The notes: generated by a model not told the origin, from the sequence alone. A stretch of 15,592 nucleotides of DNA from Pseudomonadota bacterium (GCA_023431725.1 JAEYVN010000576.1:1-15592); one strand, 5' to 3'; numbered from the stretch's first letter, positions 6,823 through 15,510 are shown. Translations and numbers: made by a program.

Positions 6823-8049
6823 TCAGGCACGAATTGAAGGAACGACGCGGCTGTGCTGCGGCGATGGTTCGCTGGAGGCCGCGGCCATGTCCCGCCACTT
6901 CGGCGCGGGCGGCAGGAGAAGAACCTTGCGAACAAGCTCGGCTTGCCGGTGCGTTCCCGTCTTATGCAGAATGAGTTTGAGATATTGGCGGGCGCTGTAC
7001 GTCGTGATGTCGAGCAGCGCCGCAGCTGACGTCAATGAGTGACCGTTCGCAAGCAGCTCTGCAAGGCGCGCCTGACTTGGCGAGAGCCCGTAAAGGCGCT
7101 GGAGGATTTCCGCCCGTGATTCCTCCGGCCTGTCCGGATCGCGAACATAGACGACGGCATGCGCGTCGTTGAGCATGCTTGATCCGGGACGAAGCTGACT
7201 CCCGTGAAGCGTGGACACCAGCGCCGTGTAAGCCTCTCGGCCCGACGGCCGCGCAATCTCGAAGGCCTCACTGGGAAGCGGGCAACCGGACAGCGCAGAC
7301 CGGATCAGTCGCTGCGCTCTGGTGCGAATACCGTTGCCGTCGCCGTCGCCGTCCATGAGCAGCCGTTGTCCAACGAAACGTATGCCGTCTTCAGCGTCGG
7401 CAATTTCGCGAGCCGCCTGGTTGAAGAATGACATGCGCGCATCGGCGTCGATGACGATGAGGCCGAGTGCCATGCTGTCGAGCGTATCACACGCAACATT
7501 CCTGCCGAATTCAAGCAGTCCGAGGTCACGCTGCAGCTTGAGCGCGCGGTTGAGATGCGGGATCAGCAGCGCCATCAGATCGCAATCCCGTTCGGAGAAT
7601 GCGGGCTGCGTGCGATCACGCAAGACCAGAAAATACGTAAGCGTCCGATTGTCTTCGACCAGATTGACGCCCAGCGAGTACTCGACATTGCCGACCGAGA
7701 GAACCTCCTGATAAACGCGCGATGCATGCAACTGCTCGTCCGAGAGCGACATGCGGCAGTGAATGGGCTTGAAAGGATTGGCGCTGAAGTGGGGGAGGCG
7801 CGGATCTTCGGCCATCAGCCTTTCGTAGTTCTGCATATAGGCGGGACCCCAGTCATAGCCATGCACCATGCTGAAGGAGAGCCGGCTGTTGACCAGATCG
7901 GTATGTCCAACCTGTGCGCCGCGGGCGCCAAACATGGCTGCCGCGCTCTCCAGAAAGAATGCCCATTTATCGAGGTCGGTGACAGCGTCATACAGACGAT
8001 CGATGACGGCGAGCAATTTTCGAGACTCGTCCAATTCACCTCCCCCCAT
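6823..8049 (-). CDS. LuxR-type HTH transcriptional regulator
   Basis: A protein of up to 408 aa. Residues 1 to about 190 form a sensory region with the pattern common to rhizobial LuxR-like regulators (LYDAVTDLDKWAFFLE, then YERLMAEDPRL). A PAS-like segment follows ('DSMALGLIVIDADARMSFFNQAAREI'). A C-terminal LuxR HTH lies at about 319-378, with LYGLSPSQARLAELLANGHSL, then 'AAALLDITTYSARQYLKLILHKTGTHRQAEL'. It lacks an acyl-homoserine-lactone-type domain, so it is probably not a quorum receptor. The ATG at 8049 has no Shine-Dalgarno. An in-frame TTG at 8034 follows a strong GGGGGAGGTGAA, so the true protein may be 403 aa. A perfect inverted repeat lies just upstream. Target genes are unknown. 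Confidence 0.88.
   Translation of the reverse strand: MGGGELDESRKLLAVIDRLYDAVTDLDKWAFFLESAAAMFGARGAQVGHTDLVNSRLSFSMVHGYDWGPAYMQNYERLMAEDPRLPHFSANPFKPIHCRMSLSDEQLHASRVYQEVLSVGNVEYSLGVNLVEDNRTLTYFLVLRDRTQPAFSERDCDLMALLIPHLNRALKLQRDLGLLEFGRNVACDTLDSMALGLIVIDADARMSFFNQAAREIADAEDGIRFVGQRLLMDGDGDGNGIRTRAQRLIRSALSGCPLPSEAFEIARPSGREAYTALVSTLHGSQLRPGSSMLNDAHAVVYVRDPDRPEESRAEILQRLYGLSPSQARLAELLANGHSLTSAAALLDITTYSARQYLKLILHKTGTHRQAELVRKVLLLPPAPKWRDMAAASSEPSPQHSRVVPSIRA
8039..8043 (-). promoter_or_regulatory. Shine-Dalgarno favouring a TTG start at 8034
   Basis: GGAGG inside a G-rich GGGGGAGGTGAA run. It sits inside the reading frame if translation begins at the ATG at 8049, but 4 nt before the in-frame TTG at 8034-8032. 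This suggests the LuxR-type regulator starts at TTG, removing six residues (MGGGEL becomes M). Confidence 0.5.
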
Positions 8050-8427
8050 CAAAATTTCAGCGCTTGAAATTTGACCATTATGGCCCGGTTTTCCTCCTGG
8101 ACAACGAAGGGCTTACCCCGGAGGCGGCCCTTGCATGTGTCGCGATGCCGCAGTCCTCAAATGGGAACTGCGGGCAACGGCCGGCGTGCCTAGCGTCGTT
8201 GCGAACCGTGCCAGCTGCGTGGCTGCAGCGCTCGATGGTCGCTCGATCGAGATTGATTCATGGAAGAAATCATTCCGAGGTTTGCCTGTTTTGCTCTCCT
8301 GTCCGCGCAGTGCGCGGCGGTGATGGCGGTCAGCGCGATGAAAGATCATGGCCCTCATCGCCCGCGCCGGTGGCGGGGTTTCCAAACTCACTTCCGGCGG
8401 AACGACTAATAGCGGCGGAGATGGTGC
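8050..8427. other. Intergenic region between the LuxR-type regulator and a + strand small gene
   Basis: A 378-nt divergent gap. It holds the inverted repeat at 8052-8072, a 10-nt palindrome CTCGATCGAG at 8242-8251 preceded by a half copy at 8231-8236, and a possible 49-codon + strand ORF at 8260-8409. No clear sigma-70 promoter was found by eye. Confidence 0.5.
8052..8072. promoter_or_regulatory. Perfect inverted repeat, candidate operator
   Basis: AAATTTCA (8052-8059), 5-nt spacer GCGCT, TGAAATTT (8065-8072). The dyad is AT-rich in a GC-rich genome and sits immediately upstream of the LuxR-type regulator's start. LuxR-family HTH dimers bind dyads of roughly 18-20 bp, so autoregulation is plausible but inferred. 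Confidence 0.5.
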
Positions 8428-8703
8428 GTGACGGACATCGATCGCAAGAGTCCCGCGGCGCAAGCCATGTCCTTCACCGAGACCATTCGTGCCGATGTTG
8501 AAGTCGGAGGAGGGGCCAAGGCCATGGCACAAAAGCTGTTTGGTCGATGGCTGGACATGTGCATCCGGTCTCGCACGCAAAGAGCGAAAAGCGCGATCAG
8601 CGAGCTTCTCCAGGCCGTTCCCGACGAGGTGCTGCATCGCGCCGGATATCAGCGGCGTCAACCCGGAGCAACGCGCAACACCGGAACTGTCGACGATGCA
8701 TGA
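8428..8703 (+). CDS. Small hypothetical protein
   Basis: A 91-aa soluble, basic protein starting at GTG with GGAG 7 nt upstream. Its middle contains 'MSFTETIRADVEV' and 'GRWLDMCIRSRTQRAKSAISELLQAVPDEVL', a predicted helical stretch loosely like small Arg-rich DUF1127-type proteins, but the match is too weak to assign. Third codon positions are GC-rich, as expected of a real gene here, and a bidirectional terminator follows 63 nt after its stop. An alternative start is the ATG at 8467, which has no ribosome site. Function unknown. Confidence 0.6.
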   Translation: MTDIDRKSPAAQAMSFTETIRADVEVGGGAKAMAQKLFGRWLDMCIRSRTQRAKSAISELLQAVPDEVLHRAGYQRRQPGATRNTGTVDDA

Positions 8704-8766
8704 TCGGGTGACGCGTCGATCGGAGACCTTGACACGGAGCTAACGACCACTGTGCGCCATGCACAA

Positions 8767-8800
8767 AAAAGCCGGACTGTGTGTCCGGCTTTTCCTTTTT
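8767..8800. terminator. Bidirectional Rho-independent terminator
   Basis: Stem AAAAGCCGGAC/GTCCGGCTTTT (8767-8777 with 8783-8793), 5-nt loop. It is followed by T-rich DNA on the + strand (TTTTCCTTTTTT) and by six T residues on the minus strand. It lies between the convergent small gene ending at 8703 and the hydrolase ending at 8823, and serves both. Confidence 0.92.
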
Positions 8801-8822
8801 TGCCATGCAGCGGATCCTACGA

Positions 8823-9665
8823 TCAGGCTGCAGCTTTTCCGGCCTTCGCTTCGATGAAGGACAGCAGCAGCGCGTTGATCTCATCCTTGTGCGTCGTGCA
8901 CATGCCATGCGACGCGCCCTTGATGATCTTCAGTTCTGCGTTCTTGATCAGCTTGGACGACAACATGGCGGATGCCGCGATCGGTACGATCTGATCGTCG
9001 TCGCCGTGCAGAACGAGTGTCGGCACGTCGAACTTCTTCAGGTCTTCGGTGGTGTCGGTTTCCGAGAACGCCTTGACGCAGAAATATACTGCGGGGAAGC
9101 CGGCCATCATGCCTTGCAGCCAGAACGAGTTGCGCACGCCTTCCGACACTTTCGCGCCCGGCCGGTTGTAGCCGTAGAACGCCATGCTCAGATCCTTCCA
9201 GAACTGCGAGCGGTCGGCCTGTACGCTGGCGCGGATCTGGTCGAAGACCTCGATCGGCGTGCCGTTCGGATTGTTTGGAGTCTTCAGCATCAGCGGCGAG
9301 ATCGCGCTGATCAACACGGCCTTGGCCACGCGCGACGTGCCGTGACGGCCGATATAGCGCGCAACTTCGCCGCCGCCTGTGGAGTGACCGACATGGATCG
9401 CATCCTTCAGGTCGAGATGCTTGACGAGTTCGGCGAGATCGTCGGCATAGGTATCGAGATCGTTGCCATGCCATGGCTGGCTCGAGCGGCCATTGCCGCG
9501 ACGGTCATGCGCAATGCAGCGATAGCCGCGCGAGGCGAGGAAAAACATCTGATCTTCAAAAGCATCGGCACAGAGCGGCCAGCCGTGACTGAACACGATC
9601 GGCTGTCCCTTGCCCCAGTCCTTGTAATAAATCTGCGTGCCGTCCTTGGTGGTCAATGTCGACAT
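8823..9665 (-). CDS. Alpha/beta hydrolase, cofactor-free haloperoxidase/esterase type
   Basis: A 280-aa soluble enzyme with the oxyanion-hole motif SHGWP (26-30), the nucleophile elbow GHSTGGG (Ser95), the acid loop HGDDDQIVP (probably Asp224) and catalytic His253 in ASHGM. These are the signatures of the non-heme chloroperoxidase / aryl esterase group (CPO-F, CPO-T family); the GHSTGGGE elbow is characteristic. In cells such enzymes usually act as esterases or perhydrolases, and the physiological substrate is unknown. The start at 9665 is set by the family N-terminus [18 protein letters not shown] with AGAAGGG about 10 nt upstream; a longer frame to 9776 is unsupported. No signal peptide. 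Single-gene unit with its own terminator. Confidence 0.92.
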   Translation of the reverse strand: MSTLTTKDGTQIYYKDWGKGQPIVFSHGWPLCADAFEDQMFFLASRGYRCIAHDRRGNGRSSQPWHGNDLDTYADDLAELVKHLDLKDAIHVGHSTGGGEVARYIGRHGTSRVAKAVLISAISPLMLKTPNNPNGTPIEVFDQIRASVQADRSQFWKDLSMAFYGYNRPGAKVSEGVRNSFWLQGMMAGFPAVYFCVKAFSETDTTEDLKKFDVPTLVLHGDDDQIVPIAASAMLSSKLIKNAELKIIKGASHGMCTTHKDEINALLLSFIEAKAGKAAA

Positions 9666-10027
9666 GGTGTGACGCCCTTCTGGTTGTTGCAGGGAATGAA
9701 TGTCGGAAGAATCCAGGCACGTTAGCCCCGGCGATCTAGACCAGCTTCCGGACTGTTTTCCGGCAGCCGAAATCAAGAACGCGTGTCGAAAAATGAAATA
9801 AAAAACGTGGTGTTACGCGCGCGGTTTTGCGGTCTTTATGCCGAAGTTGCTCTAATGCGAGACGGCTTTCGAATAATGCCGAGACCTGCCGGCGACATGC
9901 GTGTGTGCCACCATACTTCGGCGCGTGCGGATATTATGGGCAGGATGTTGCCGTGGCGGCACAAACAAAAAAGCCGGGCGAGAGGCCCGGCTTTTGCGTA
10001 ATCGCATCAGTATTGCATTCGCATCGC
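9666..10027. other. Intergenic region between hydrolase and rpoH terminator
   Basis: A 362-nt gap carrying upstream signals of the hydrolase gene and, at 9967-9995, the terminator of rpoH. An AT-rich patch occurs at about 9790-9810. A + strand frame at 9783-10001 runs into the terminator and is not considered coding. No promoter was identified with confidence. Confidence 0.5.
9967..9995 (-). terminator. Rho-independent terminator of rpoH
   Basis: Stem AAAAGCCGGGC/GCCCGGCTTTT (9969-9979 with 9985-9995), loop GAGAG. On the minus strand it is followed by six T residues (complement of 9967-9972). It lies 33 nt past the rpoH stop. Confidence 0.92.
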
Positions 10028-10936
10028 TTAATGCGCAGGGAGTGCTTCCTGCACCTTCGGTGTTTCCAGCGCAGCAACACGGTTCTTCACCGCCTTCTGC
10101 ACCTTCTCGAAGGCACGCACTTCGATCTGACGCACGCGCTCGCGCGAGACGCCGAACTCTTCCGCCAGTTCTTCCAGCGTCACCGGATCATCGGCAAGAC
10201 GGCGCGCTTCGAAGATGCGACGCTCGCGGTCGTTCAACACCGTCAGCGCGTGATCGAGTGCTGACCGGCGATTGTCCATCTCCTCGGTGTCGGCGAGAAT
10301 CTCCTCCTGACCGGCGGAGTCATCCGCAAGCCAGTCCTGCCACTCGCCGGAATCGCCATCGTCGCGGATCGGCGCGTTGAGCGACGTATCACCGCCGAGG
10401 CGGCGGTTCATGTCGACAACGTCCTTCTCCGTCACGCCCAGGCGCTTGGCGATCATCGCCACCTGATCCGGCTTGAGGTCGCCGTCATTCAGCGCGGAGA
10501 TCTTGCTCTTGGCCTTGCGCAGGTTGAAGAACAGCTTCTTCTGGTTGGCGGTCGTGCCCATCTTCACGAGCGACCACGAACGCAGGATGTATTCCTGAAT
10601 GGCGGCCTTGATCCACCACATGGCATAGGTCGCAAGGCGGAAGCCTTTTTCAGGCTCGAACCGCTTCACCGCCTGCATGAGGCCGACATTGCCTTCCGAG
10701 ACGATCTCGGAGATCGGCAAGCCGTAGCCGCGGTAGCCCATCGCGATCTTGGCCACGAGCCGCAAATGGCTGGTCACGAGCTTGTGCGCGGCATCGCGAT
10801 CGCCGTGCTCGCGCCAGCTCTTGGCCAACATATATTCTTCCTGCGGCTCCAGCATTGGGAACCGGCGAATCTCTTCCAGGTACTTCGACAAACCGCCTTC
10901 GGCGGTAATCATCGGCATTGCCGTTGAACGGGCCAT
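10028..10936 (-). CDS. rpoH: RNA polymerase heat-shock sigma factor RpoH (sigma-32)
   Basis: A 302-aa sigma factor directing RNA polymerase to heat-shock promoters. Region 1.2/2 runs from about 15 to 118, including 'LRLVAKIAMGYRGYGLPISEIVSEGNVGLM' and the -10-recognition helix 'RLATYAMWWIKAAIQEYILRSW'. The RpoH box QKKLFFNLRK lies at 132-141, the hallmark that separates RpoH from other sigma-70 proteins. Region 4 at about 230-280 has the HTH TLEELAEEFGVSRERVRQIE. Length is typical of alphaproteobacterial RpoH. The start at 10936 has a strong AGGAGGG about 8 nt upstream. The leader is about 230 nt long to the next gene and can fold (see findings). Many rhizobia carry two or three rpoH copies; which one this is cannot be told here. 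Confidence 0.97.
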   Translation of the reverse strand: MARSTAMPMITAEGGLSKYLEEIRRFPMLEPQEEYMLAKSWREHGDRDAAHKLVTSHLRLVAKIAMGYRGYGLPISEIVSEGNVGLMQAVKRFEPEKGFRLATYAMWWIKAAIQEYILRSWSLVKMGTTANQKKLFFNLRKAKSKISALNDGDLKPDQVAMIAKRLGVTEKDVVDMNRRLGGDTSLNAPIRDDGDSGEWQDWLADDSAGQEEILADTEEMDNRRSALDHALTVLNDRERRIFEARRLADDPVTLEELAEEFGVSRERVRQIEVRAFEKVQKAVKNRVAALETPKVQEALPAH

Positions 10937-11163
10937 TCTCGCGCCCTCCTAAAGTTCATGCCCCCGGGGATCGGCGGACATATGCTCCGCCGGCCTCATC
11001 GGCCCGACGAAGCATGTTGCGGTGCGAAACCGCGATTGCACAATAGGGGACAGGGCTAGCGAAAGAAAGTTACAATCCTGTCACCTCGTCGTGACCGGAA
11101 GCCGCAGCCCATGTCCTTGATTTGCATCGATTTTTTAGAAAGCTCAACCGAAACTGGTCTTGC

Positions 11164-12165
<1,002 letters not shown>

Positions 12166-12369
12166 GTCGGATTGTGAACCGGAAAACCTGCCTGGCGTCA
12201 AAGTCATGCGGTCGATCCCGAGGACTATGGGCATCGCCATCATGATGGGGTGATCAGCTATCGTGCTTTCGCGTTCGGCGAAAGGCTCGCGCGGCATCCT
12301 GCCCGCGGCCTTGTGCTTGCGGGAGTGGTGCGATACGCCCGGGCCTCCTACAGCCCGCAGTTTTACATC

Positions 12370-12723
12370 ATGGCCGCCAACGAAAATCTCAAAGACCCGG
12401 ACGGGAAACCCCTCGACCCTGAAGCGCAGGCCGTGGTCAACCGTGTCCGCCGCATGTCCATGATCTCGGGCTCGGCAATGATGATCGGCATTGCCGTCAT
12501 CATCGGCGTCATCGGCTATCGCCTGTTCCGCACCGATGCCGGCGGGCCGGTCAATATCGATGTGGTGACCATGCTGCCCAAGGGCGCCAAGGTGACGACG
12601 ACTCAGGTTGCCGGCGACCGCGTGATCGTGACGCTCGATGTCGGCGGCACCGTTGAAATCCGCACCTTCGATGCGCGCACGCTGCAACCAGCCGGGCGGC
12701 TGCGCTTCGCGAACGAGCCCTAG
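12370..12723 (+). CDS. Small single-pass membrane protein (DUF6476-like)
   Basis: A 117-aa protein: a polar N-terminus (MAANENLKDPDGKPLDPEAQ), one transmembrane helix at about 32-52 (SGSAMMIGIAVIIGVIGY), then a roughly 60-residue periplasmic beta-rich tail ('LPKGAKVTTTQVAGDRVIVTLDVGG' then 'EIRTFDARTLQPAGRL'). The layout resembles the DUF6476 family, often found beside rluD in alphaproteobacteria. This assignment is from recall and pattern. Function unknown. The start at 12370 is preferred because the upstream open frame (to 12250) lies in the rluD promoter region; its ribosome site is weak. Confidence 0.75.
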   Translation: MAANENLKDPDGKPLDPEAQAVVNRVRRMSMISGSAMMIGIAVIIGVIGYRLFRTDAGGPVNIDVVTMLPKGAKVTTTQVAGDRVIVTLDVGGTVEIRTFDARTLQPAGRLRFANEP

Positions 12724-12767
12724 CGACGATCATAAATTGTGGCTCGAAAAGAACCGCTGCTATCGGG

Positions 12768-12795
12768 TTGTAATTCCGATGGAATGCGATATATA
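12768..12795 (+). promoter_or_regulatory. Candidate sigma-70 promoter of the cold-shock gene
   Basis: TTGTAA (12768-12773), 16-nt spacer, TATATA (12790-12795). Transcription from here would give a leader of about 130 nt before the ATG at 12934, similar in scale to long leaders of known cspA mRNAs. By-eye match only; a second TATAC-like box near 12904 is also possible. Confidence 0.45.
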
Positions 12796-12884
12796 TGTGG
12801 CTTCGAGCTTTCGGGCCGAACGACTTGGCCTGTTGCGCAAAGCGCGCCTGACAACGACATTCACTCAAAACTCGACTTAACCGG

Positions 12885-12900
12885 CCGCGTACATACGCGG
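12885..12900 (+). other. Hairpin in the csp leader
   Basis: CCGCGT/ACGCGG, 6-bp stem with loop ACAT. It lies 33 nt before the csp start codon and would be in the 5' untranslated RNA from the candidate promoter at 12768. Confidence 0.4.
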
Positions 12901-12933
12901 CTCTATACACGCTTATCTAAAGGATTGGCTCCC

Positions 12934-13143
12934 ATGCAGACGGGAACCGTGAAGTGGTTCAACGCCACTAAGGGCTTCGGATTTATTCAGCCGGATGACG
13001 GCGGACAGGACGTTTTCGTGCACATCAGTGCCGTGGAACGTGCCGGCATGTCCGGACTGAACGAAGGTCAGAAGATCTCGTTCGAAGTCCGTGCGGACCG
13101 CAAGACTGGCAAGTCTTCGGCCGACAACCTTCGCGCCGCCTAA
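12934..13143 (+). CDS. cspA: Cold-shock domain protein (CspA family)
   Basis: A 69-aa single cold-shock domain. [24 protein letters not shown] contains RNP1 (KGFGFIQ), and [12 protein letters not shown] contains RNP2. It binds single-stranded RNA and DNA and acts as an RNA chaperone; despite the name many family members are constitutive. The ATG at 12934 follows AAAGGA about 9 nt upstream; an open frame upstream to 12739 shows no protein-like content. The gene symbol marks the family, as rhizobia have many csp paralogues. Its leader is long and contains a small hairpin. No canonical T-run terminator follows. Confidence 0.95.
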   Translation: MQTGTVKWFNATKGFGFIQPDDGGQDVFVHISAVERAGMSGLNEGQKISFEVRADRKTGKSSADNLRAA

Positions 13144-13274
13144 TCCGCGCGCACGAACAGCGGACATTCCTCGGCCACGGATGAACTGGCGAGGTTTGTC
13201 GCAATATACGGCGACGCGCTTCCGGACCGCATGATCCGTCTCGCGTCGCCGTTGACTCTGTCCTTTGCAGTCAT
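13140..13274 (-). CDS. Candidate 44-aa small ORF, convergent with csp
   Basis: A 44-codon frame starting ATG at 13274 ([18 protein letters not shown]) and ending TAG at 13140, overlapping the csp stop codon by 2 nt. About 70% of codons end in G or C, similar to real genes here. It contains '[14 protein letters not shown]' and ends 'CPLFVRAD'. No Shine-Dalgarno is evident and the same DNA forms a large hairpin, so coding is uncertain. No function can be assigned. Confidence 0.3.
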   Translation of the reverse strand: MTAKDRVNGDARRIMRSGSASPYIATNLASSSVAEECPLFVRAD

Positions 13275-13348
13275 TTCACGCGAGGAGCAGAAATCTTTCC
13301 TTGAGTCCTTCCCTGGCGCAGGCCCGATTGCAGATCGCGCCACAGGCG

Positions 13349-15256
13349 CTACCACACCACACGCATGCCGCCCTTGCCGGCGAAGGTCGTGGTCTTGTCG
13401 TTCATGCCGGTGACTTCGCCGGAGGCGAACAGCGCGACACGGCCGACCTGCCAGTCGAAGCCGGCGATGCCATAGGCGCCGAACACGCTGCTGGCGTCCG
13501 GGGTCGCGGCGATGAAGTTCTGTCCGACCAGGATGACGTTGACGGCGGAATCGCCGGTGCGCTGCTGCGCCACGACGCCGCCGGTGGCGCGAAAGATCAG
13601 ACGGCTGGCATCCCAATGCTGGACGCTGGCGAACGTGACTTCGGCGCGCTCCTCGAAGGCCTGCACGTCGCGGCCGGCGACCGCCAGATTGGTGGTGGAG
13701 CCGGTCTCGGTATAGCCGTCGAAATGCGCGGCGACGTAACGGGCCTTCAGGGCCGGCGTGATGCTGAAGCCGCGATCGAACACGAAGCTGTGGCCGAGTG
13801 TCAGCGCCGGATTGATAAACCAGCCATTGTAGGATGCGCTTGCGGTCTCGAAGGCGAGGCCGCCGCCGATATTGCGCTTTGAGTCATTGTCGAGCGTGCC
13901 GCCGATCAGCGCCAGATCGAGAAAGCTCGTGCCGAGGAACGTGCGCGCATAGACGCCGCCGAACACGGTGTCGGTATCGACCTGACCGGCATTGAAATCG
14001 AGTTTGGTCTTGTTGGCGCTACCGCCGACGAAGGCGCCGAGCCGCGTGTTCACCGTGACCTGTCCATCAAGACCGATGGCGCCGCCCCAGCCGGTGGTGA
14101 CGTTGCCGATGAAATTGTTGTCGGTGCCTTGTTCGCGATGGCCGCCGAAGCCCTTGGCCCAGAACGCATTGCCATAAGCGTCGCGCACCGTGCCGCCCTT
14201 GAACACGGGGGGCGGCGCGTAAGGCAGGGCCGAGGGGAAGTTCGAGAAGGCGTCGTCGACGCGCGCGGCAGCTTCGATCGCAGCGAACGCACTTGCCGCG
14301 CCATTGACCTGTGCAGTCTCGAACACCGGCGTGTCCGGCAGAACCGATCCGATCCATCCGGTGATGTCCATGATGGCGCGGTTCATTGCGCCGAAGCCGG
14401 ACATGTCCGCGACAATGATCTGGTTCGGCGTCACGACATAGGGATTGCCGCTGGTGGTAACGGTGGAGAGCGCGGCGTTGAAGTTCGCGGTGTTGAGGAT
14501 CCAGCTTCCCGGACCGAAGGTCACGCGATCGGCGCCGCCGCCGAAATTGACGAGGCCCCCGAAACGCGCGCCCGGCAAAATCGTGAGGCTGTCGGAGGCT
14601 GGCGTGCCGCTGCGATTGAACCAGATCGCCGTGCCGCCCTCGCCAATGATGGTGCCGGAATTGGTCACGTTGCCGGCCGCGCCTGTAAAGATGCCGAAAA
14701 AGCCGGTGATGGTCCCGGAATTGATCAGATTGGCGGTCTGGTTTCCGGCGATGCCTCCGCGGATGGTGCCGGAATTGGTCACATTGACAGTGGAGGCTTC
14801 GATGCCGCGAGTGCCCCCGCTGATGGTCCCCGAATTGGTCACGGTGGCGGAAATGCCCGCAGTGACGCCATAATTGTTTCCGTTGATGGTGCCGGAATTG
14901 GTCACAGTGGCGAATGCGTTTCCATAGATGCCGCTCGCGCCGCTGATGCTGCCTGCATTGGTCACCGTTCCGTCACCGAACAGGATGCCGGCAGTCGGGC
15001 CCGTCACGGTGGCCCCCGGCAGCACATTGACGGTCAGATCGGTAAGCCCGTTGGCACCGTAGCCGGCATTTGCGCCCGGCCCCTGATTGTTGGTGGTGCC
15101 GGTGCAGGTGGCGGTGACATTGTCTGCCGCGACTGGATCGCAGGCTGCGCGGGCCGCCTGACCCGCCATCAACACGGCCGCGATGGCGGTGGATACCGAA
15201 AGTGTAAGCCGCAGCGCGGCAGACCGTCGCGCAACAGGCGCATTCCCAGAGGTCAT
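13349..15256 (-). CDS. Autotransporter with repeat passenger and outer-membrane beta-barrel
   Basis: A 635-aa type Va secreted protein. Residues 1-38 are a signal peptide (twin Arg start, hydrophobic core, ARA/A cleavage). The passenger at about 39-355 contains six units of the V-T-N-S-G-T-I type (98-104, 118-124, 139-145, 159-165, 177-183, 197-203), expected to form a beta-helix. A Pro-rich linker (PYAPPPVFKGG) leads to a barrel of about 275 residues from RDAYGNAFWAKGFGG to the C-terminal GGMRVVW, which ends in an aromatic as outer-membrane barrels require. Such proteins usually act as adhesins or in autoaggregation; the exact role is unknown. GGAATTGGA precedes the ATG at 15256. Length and order are complete; no frameshift seen. 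Confidence 0.93.
   Translation of the reverse strand: MTSGNAPVARRSAALRLTLSVSTAIAAVLMAGQAARAACDPVAADNVTATCTGTTNNQGPGANAGYGANGLTDLTVNVLPGATVTGPTAGILFGDGTVTNAGSISGASGIYGNAFATVTNSGTINGNNYGVTAGISATVTNSGTISGGTRGIEASTVNVTNSGTIRGGIAGNQTANLINSGTITGFFGIFTGAAGNVTNSGTIIGEGGTAIWFNRSGTPASDSLTILPGARFGGLVNFGGGADRVTFGPGSWILNTANFNAALSTVTTSGNPYVVTPNQIIVADMSGFGAMNRAIMDITGWIGSVLPDTPVFETAQVNGAASAFAAIEAAARVDDAFSNFPSALPYAPPPVFKGGTVRDAYGNAFWAKGFGGHREQGTDNNFIGNVTTGWGGAIGLDGQVTVNTRLGAFVGGSANKTKLDFNAGQVDTDTVFGGVYARTFLGTSFLDLALIGGTLDNDSKRNIGGGLAFETASASYNGWFINPALTLGHSFVFDRGFSITPALKARYVAAHFDGYTETGSTTNLAVAGRDVQAFEERAEVTFASVQHWDASRLIFRATGGVVAQQRTGDSAVNVILVGQNFIAATPDASSVFGAYGIAGFDWQVGRVALFASGEVTGMNDKTTTFAGKGGMRVVW
14648..14965 (-). 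repeat. Six-copy coding repeat in the autotransporter passenger
   Basis: Copies of a roughly 20-nt core (on the + strand, GATGGTGCCGGAATTGGTCA and variants) recur every 54-63 nt, from 14648 to 14965. They encode VTNSGTI-type turns of a beta-helix. Cores are nearly identical at DNA level in four copies, while the spacers diverge, so copy number could change by recombination. Confidence 0.7.
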
Positions 15257-15329
15257 TCCAATTCCCAGTAATCAATGGCCCACCACACGCAGCCGGTTGC
15301 GACGGGCAAATAAGCAAACTTTGAACGCG

Positions 15330-15361
15330 GTGTTTTCACGATGGAAAAAAATGAAAAACAC
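15330..15361. other. AT-rich imperfect inverted repeat upstream of the autotransporter
   Basis: GTGTTTTCA (15330-15338) and TGAAAAACAC (15352-15361), with one bulged A and a 13-nt A-rich loop. It lies about 75 nt upstream of the autotransporter ATG. It may be a regulator site, or a remnant terminator for the decayed fragment at 15441-15510. Confidence 0.3.
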
Positions 15362-15440
15362 TCATGTACCTGAGGCTAGCAATGCCCTGAGTGCGCGGGA
15401 AGTTTGAAAATGGTTTCGGCGGCGCATATCCACGGTCGCG

Positions 15441-15510
15441 TCATCGTCGCCACACCACGCGCATGCCGCCCTTGCCGGCGAAGGTGGTGGTCTTGCCGTT
15501 CATGCCGGTG
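15441..15510 (-). pseudogene. Decayed 3' end of a second autotransporter gene
   Basis: Positions 15450-15510 match 13352-13412, the last 61 coding bases of the intact autotransporter, at 58 of 61 bases. Translated, it reads TGMNGKTTTFAGKGGMRVVW, then RR and a TGA stop at 15441-15443. Two of the three differences are synonymous; one changes Asp to Gly. Just upstream on the coding strand the homology stops and an in-frame TAA follows at about 15554, so no barrel precedes it in the window. Either a tandem paralogue decayed or a terminal fragment was copied. Confidence 0.65.

Noticed and set aside
8164..8188. EcfG-like GGAAC-N16-CGTG on the + strand
   Set aside because: The -10 is CGTG rather than CGTT and the nearest credible start codon is far downstream, so chance is likely.
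9783..10001. 72-codon + strand frame upstream of the rpoH terminator
   Set aside because: It reads into the terminator stem, has an AT-rich start without ribosome site, and no family pattern.
14129..15271. 380-codon + strand frame antisense to the autotransporter
   Set aside because: The autotransporter has a full signal peptide, repeat and barrel layout; the antisense frame only mirrors its repeats.
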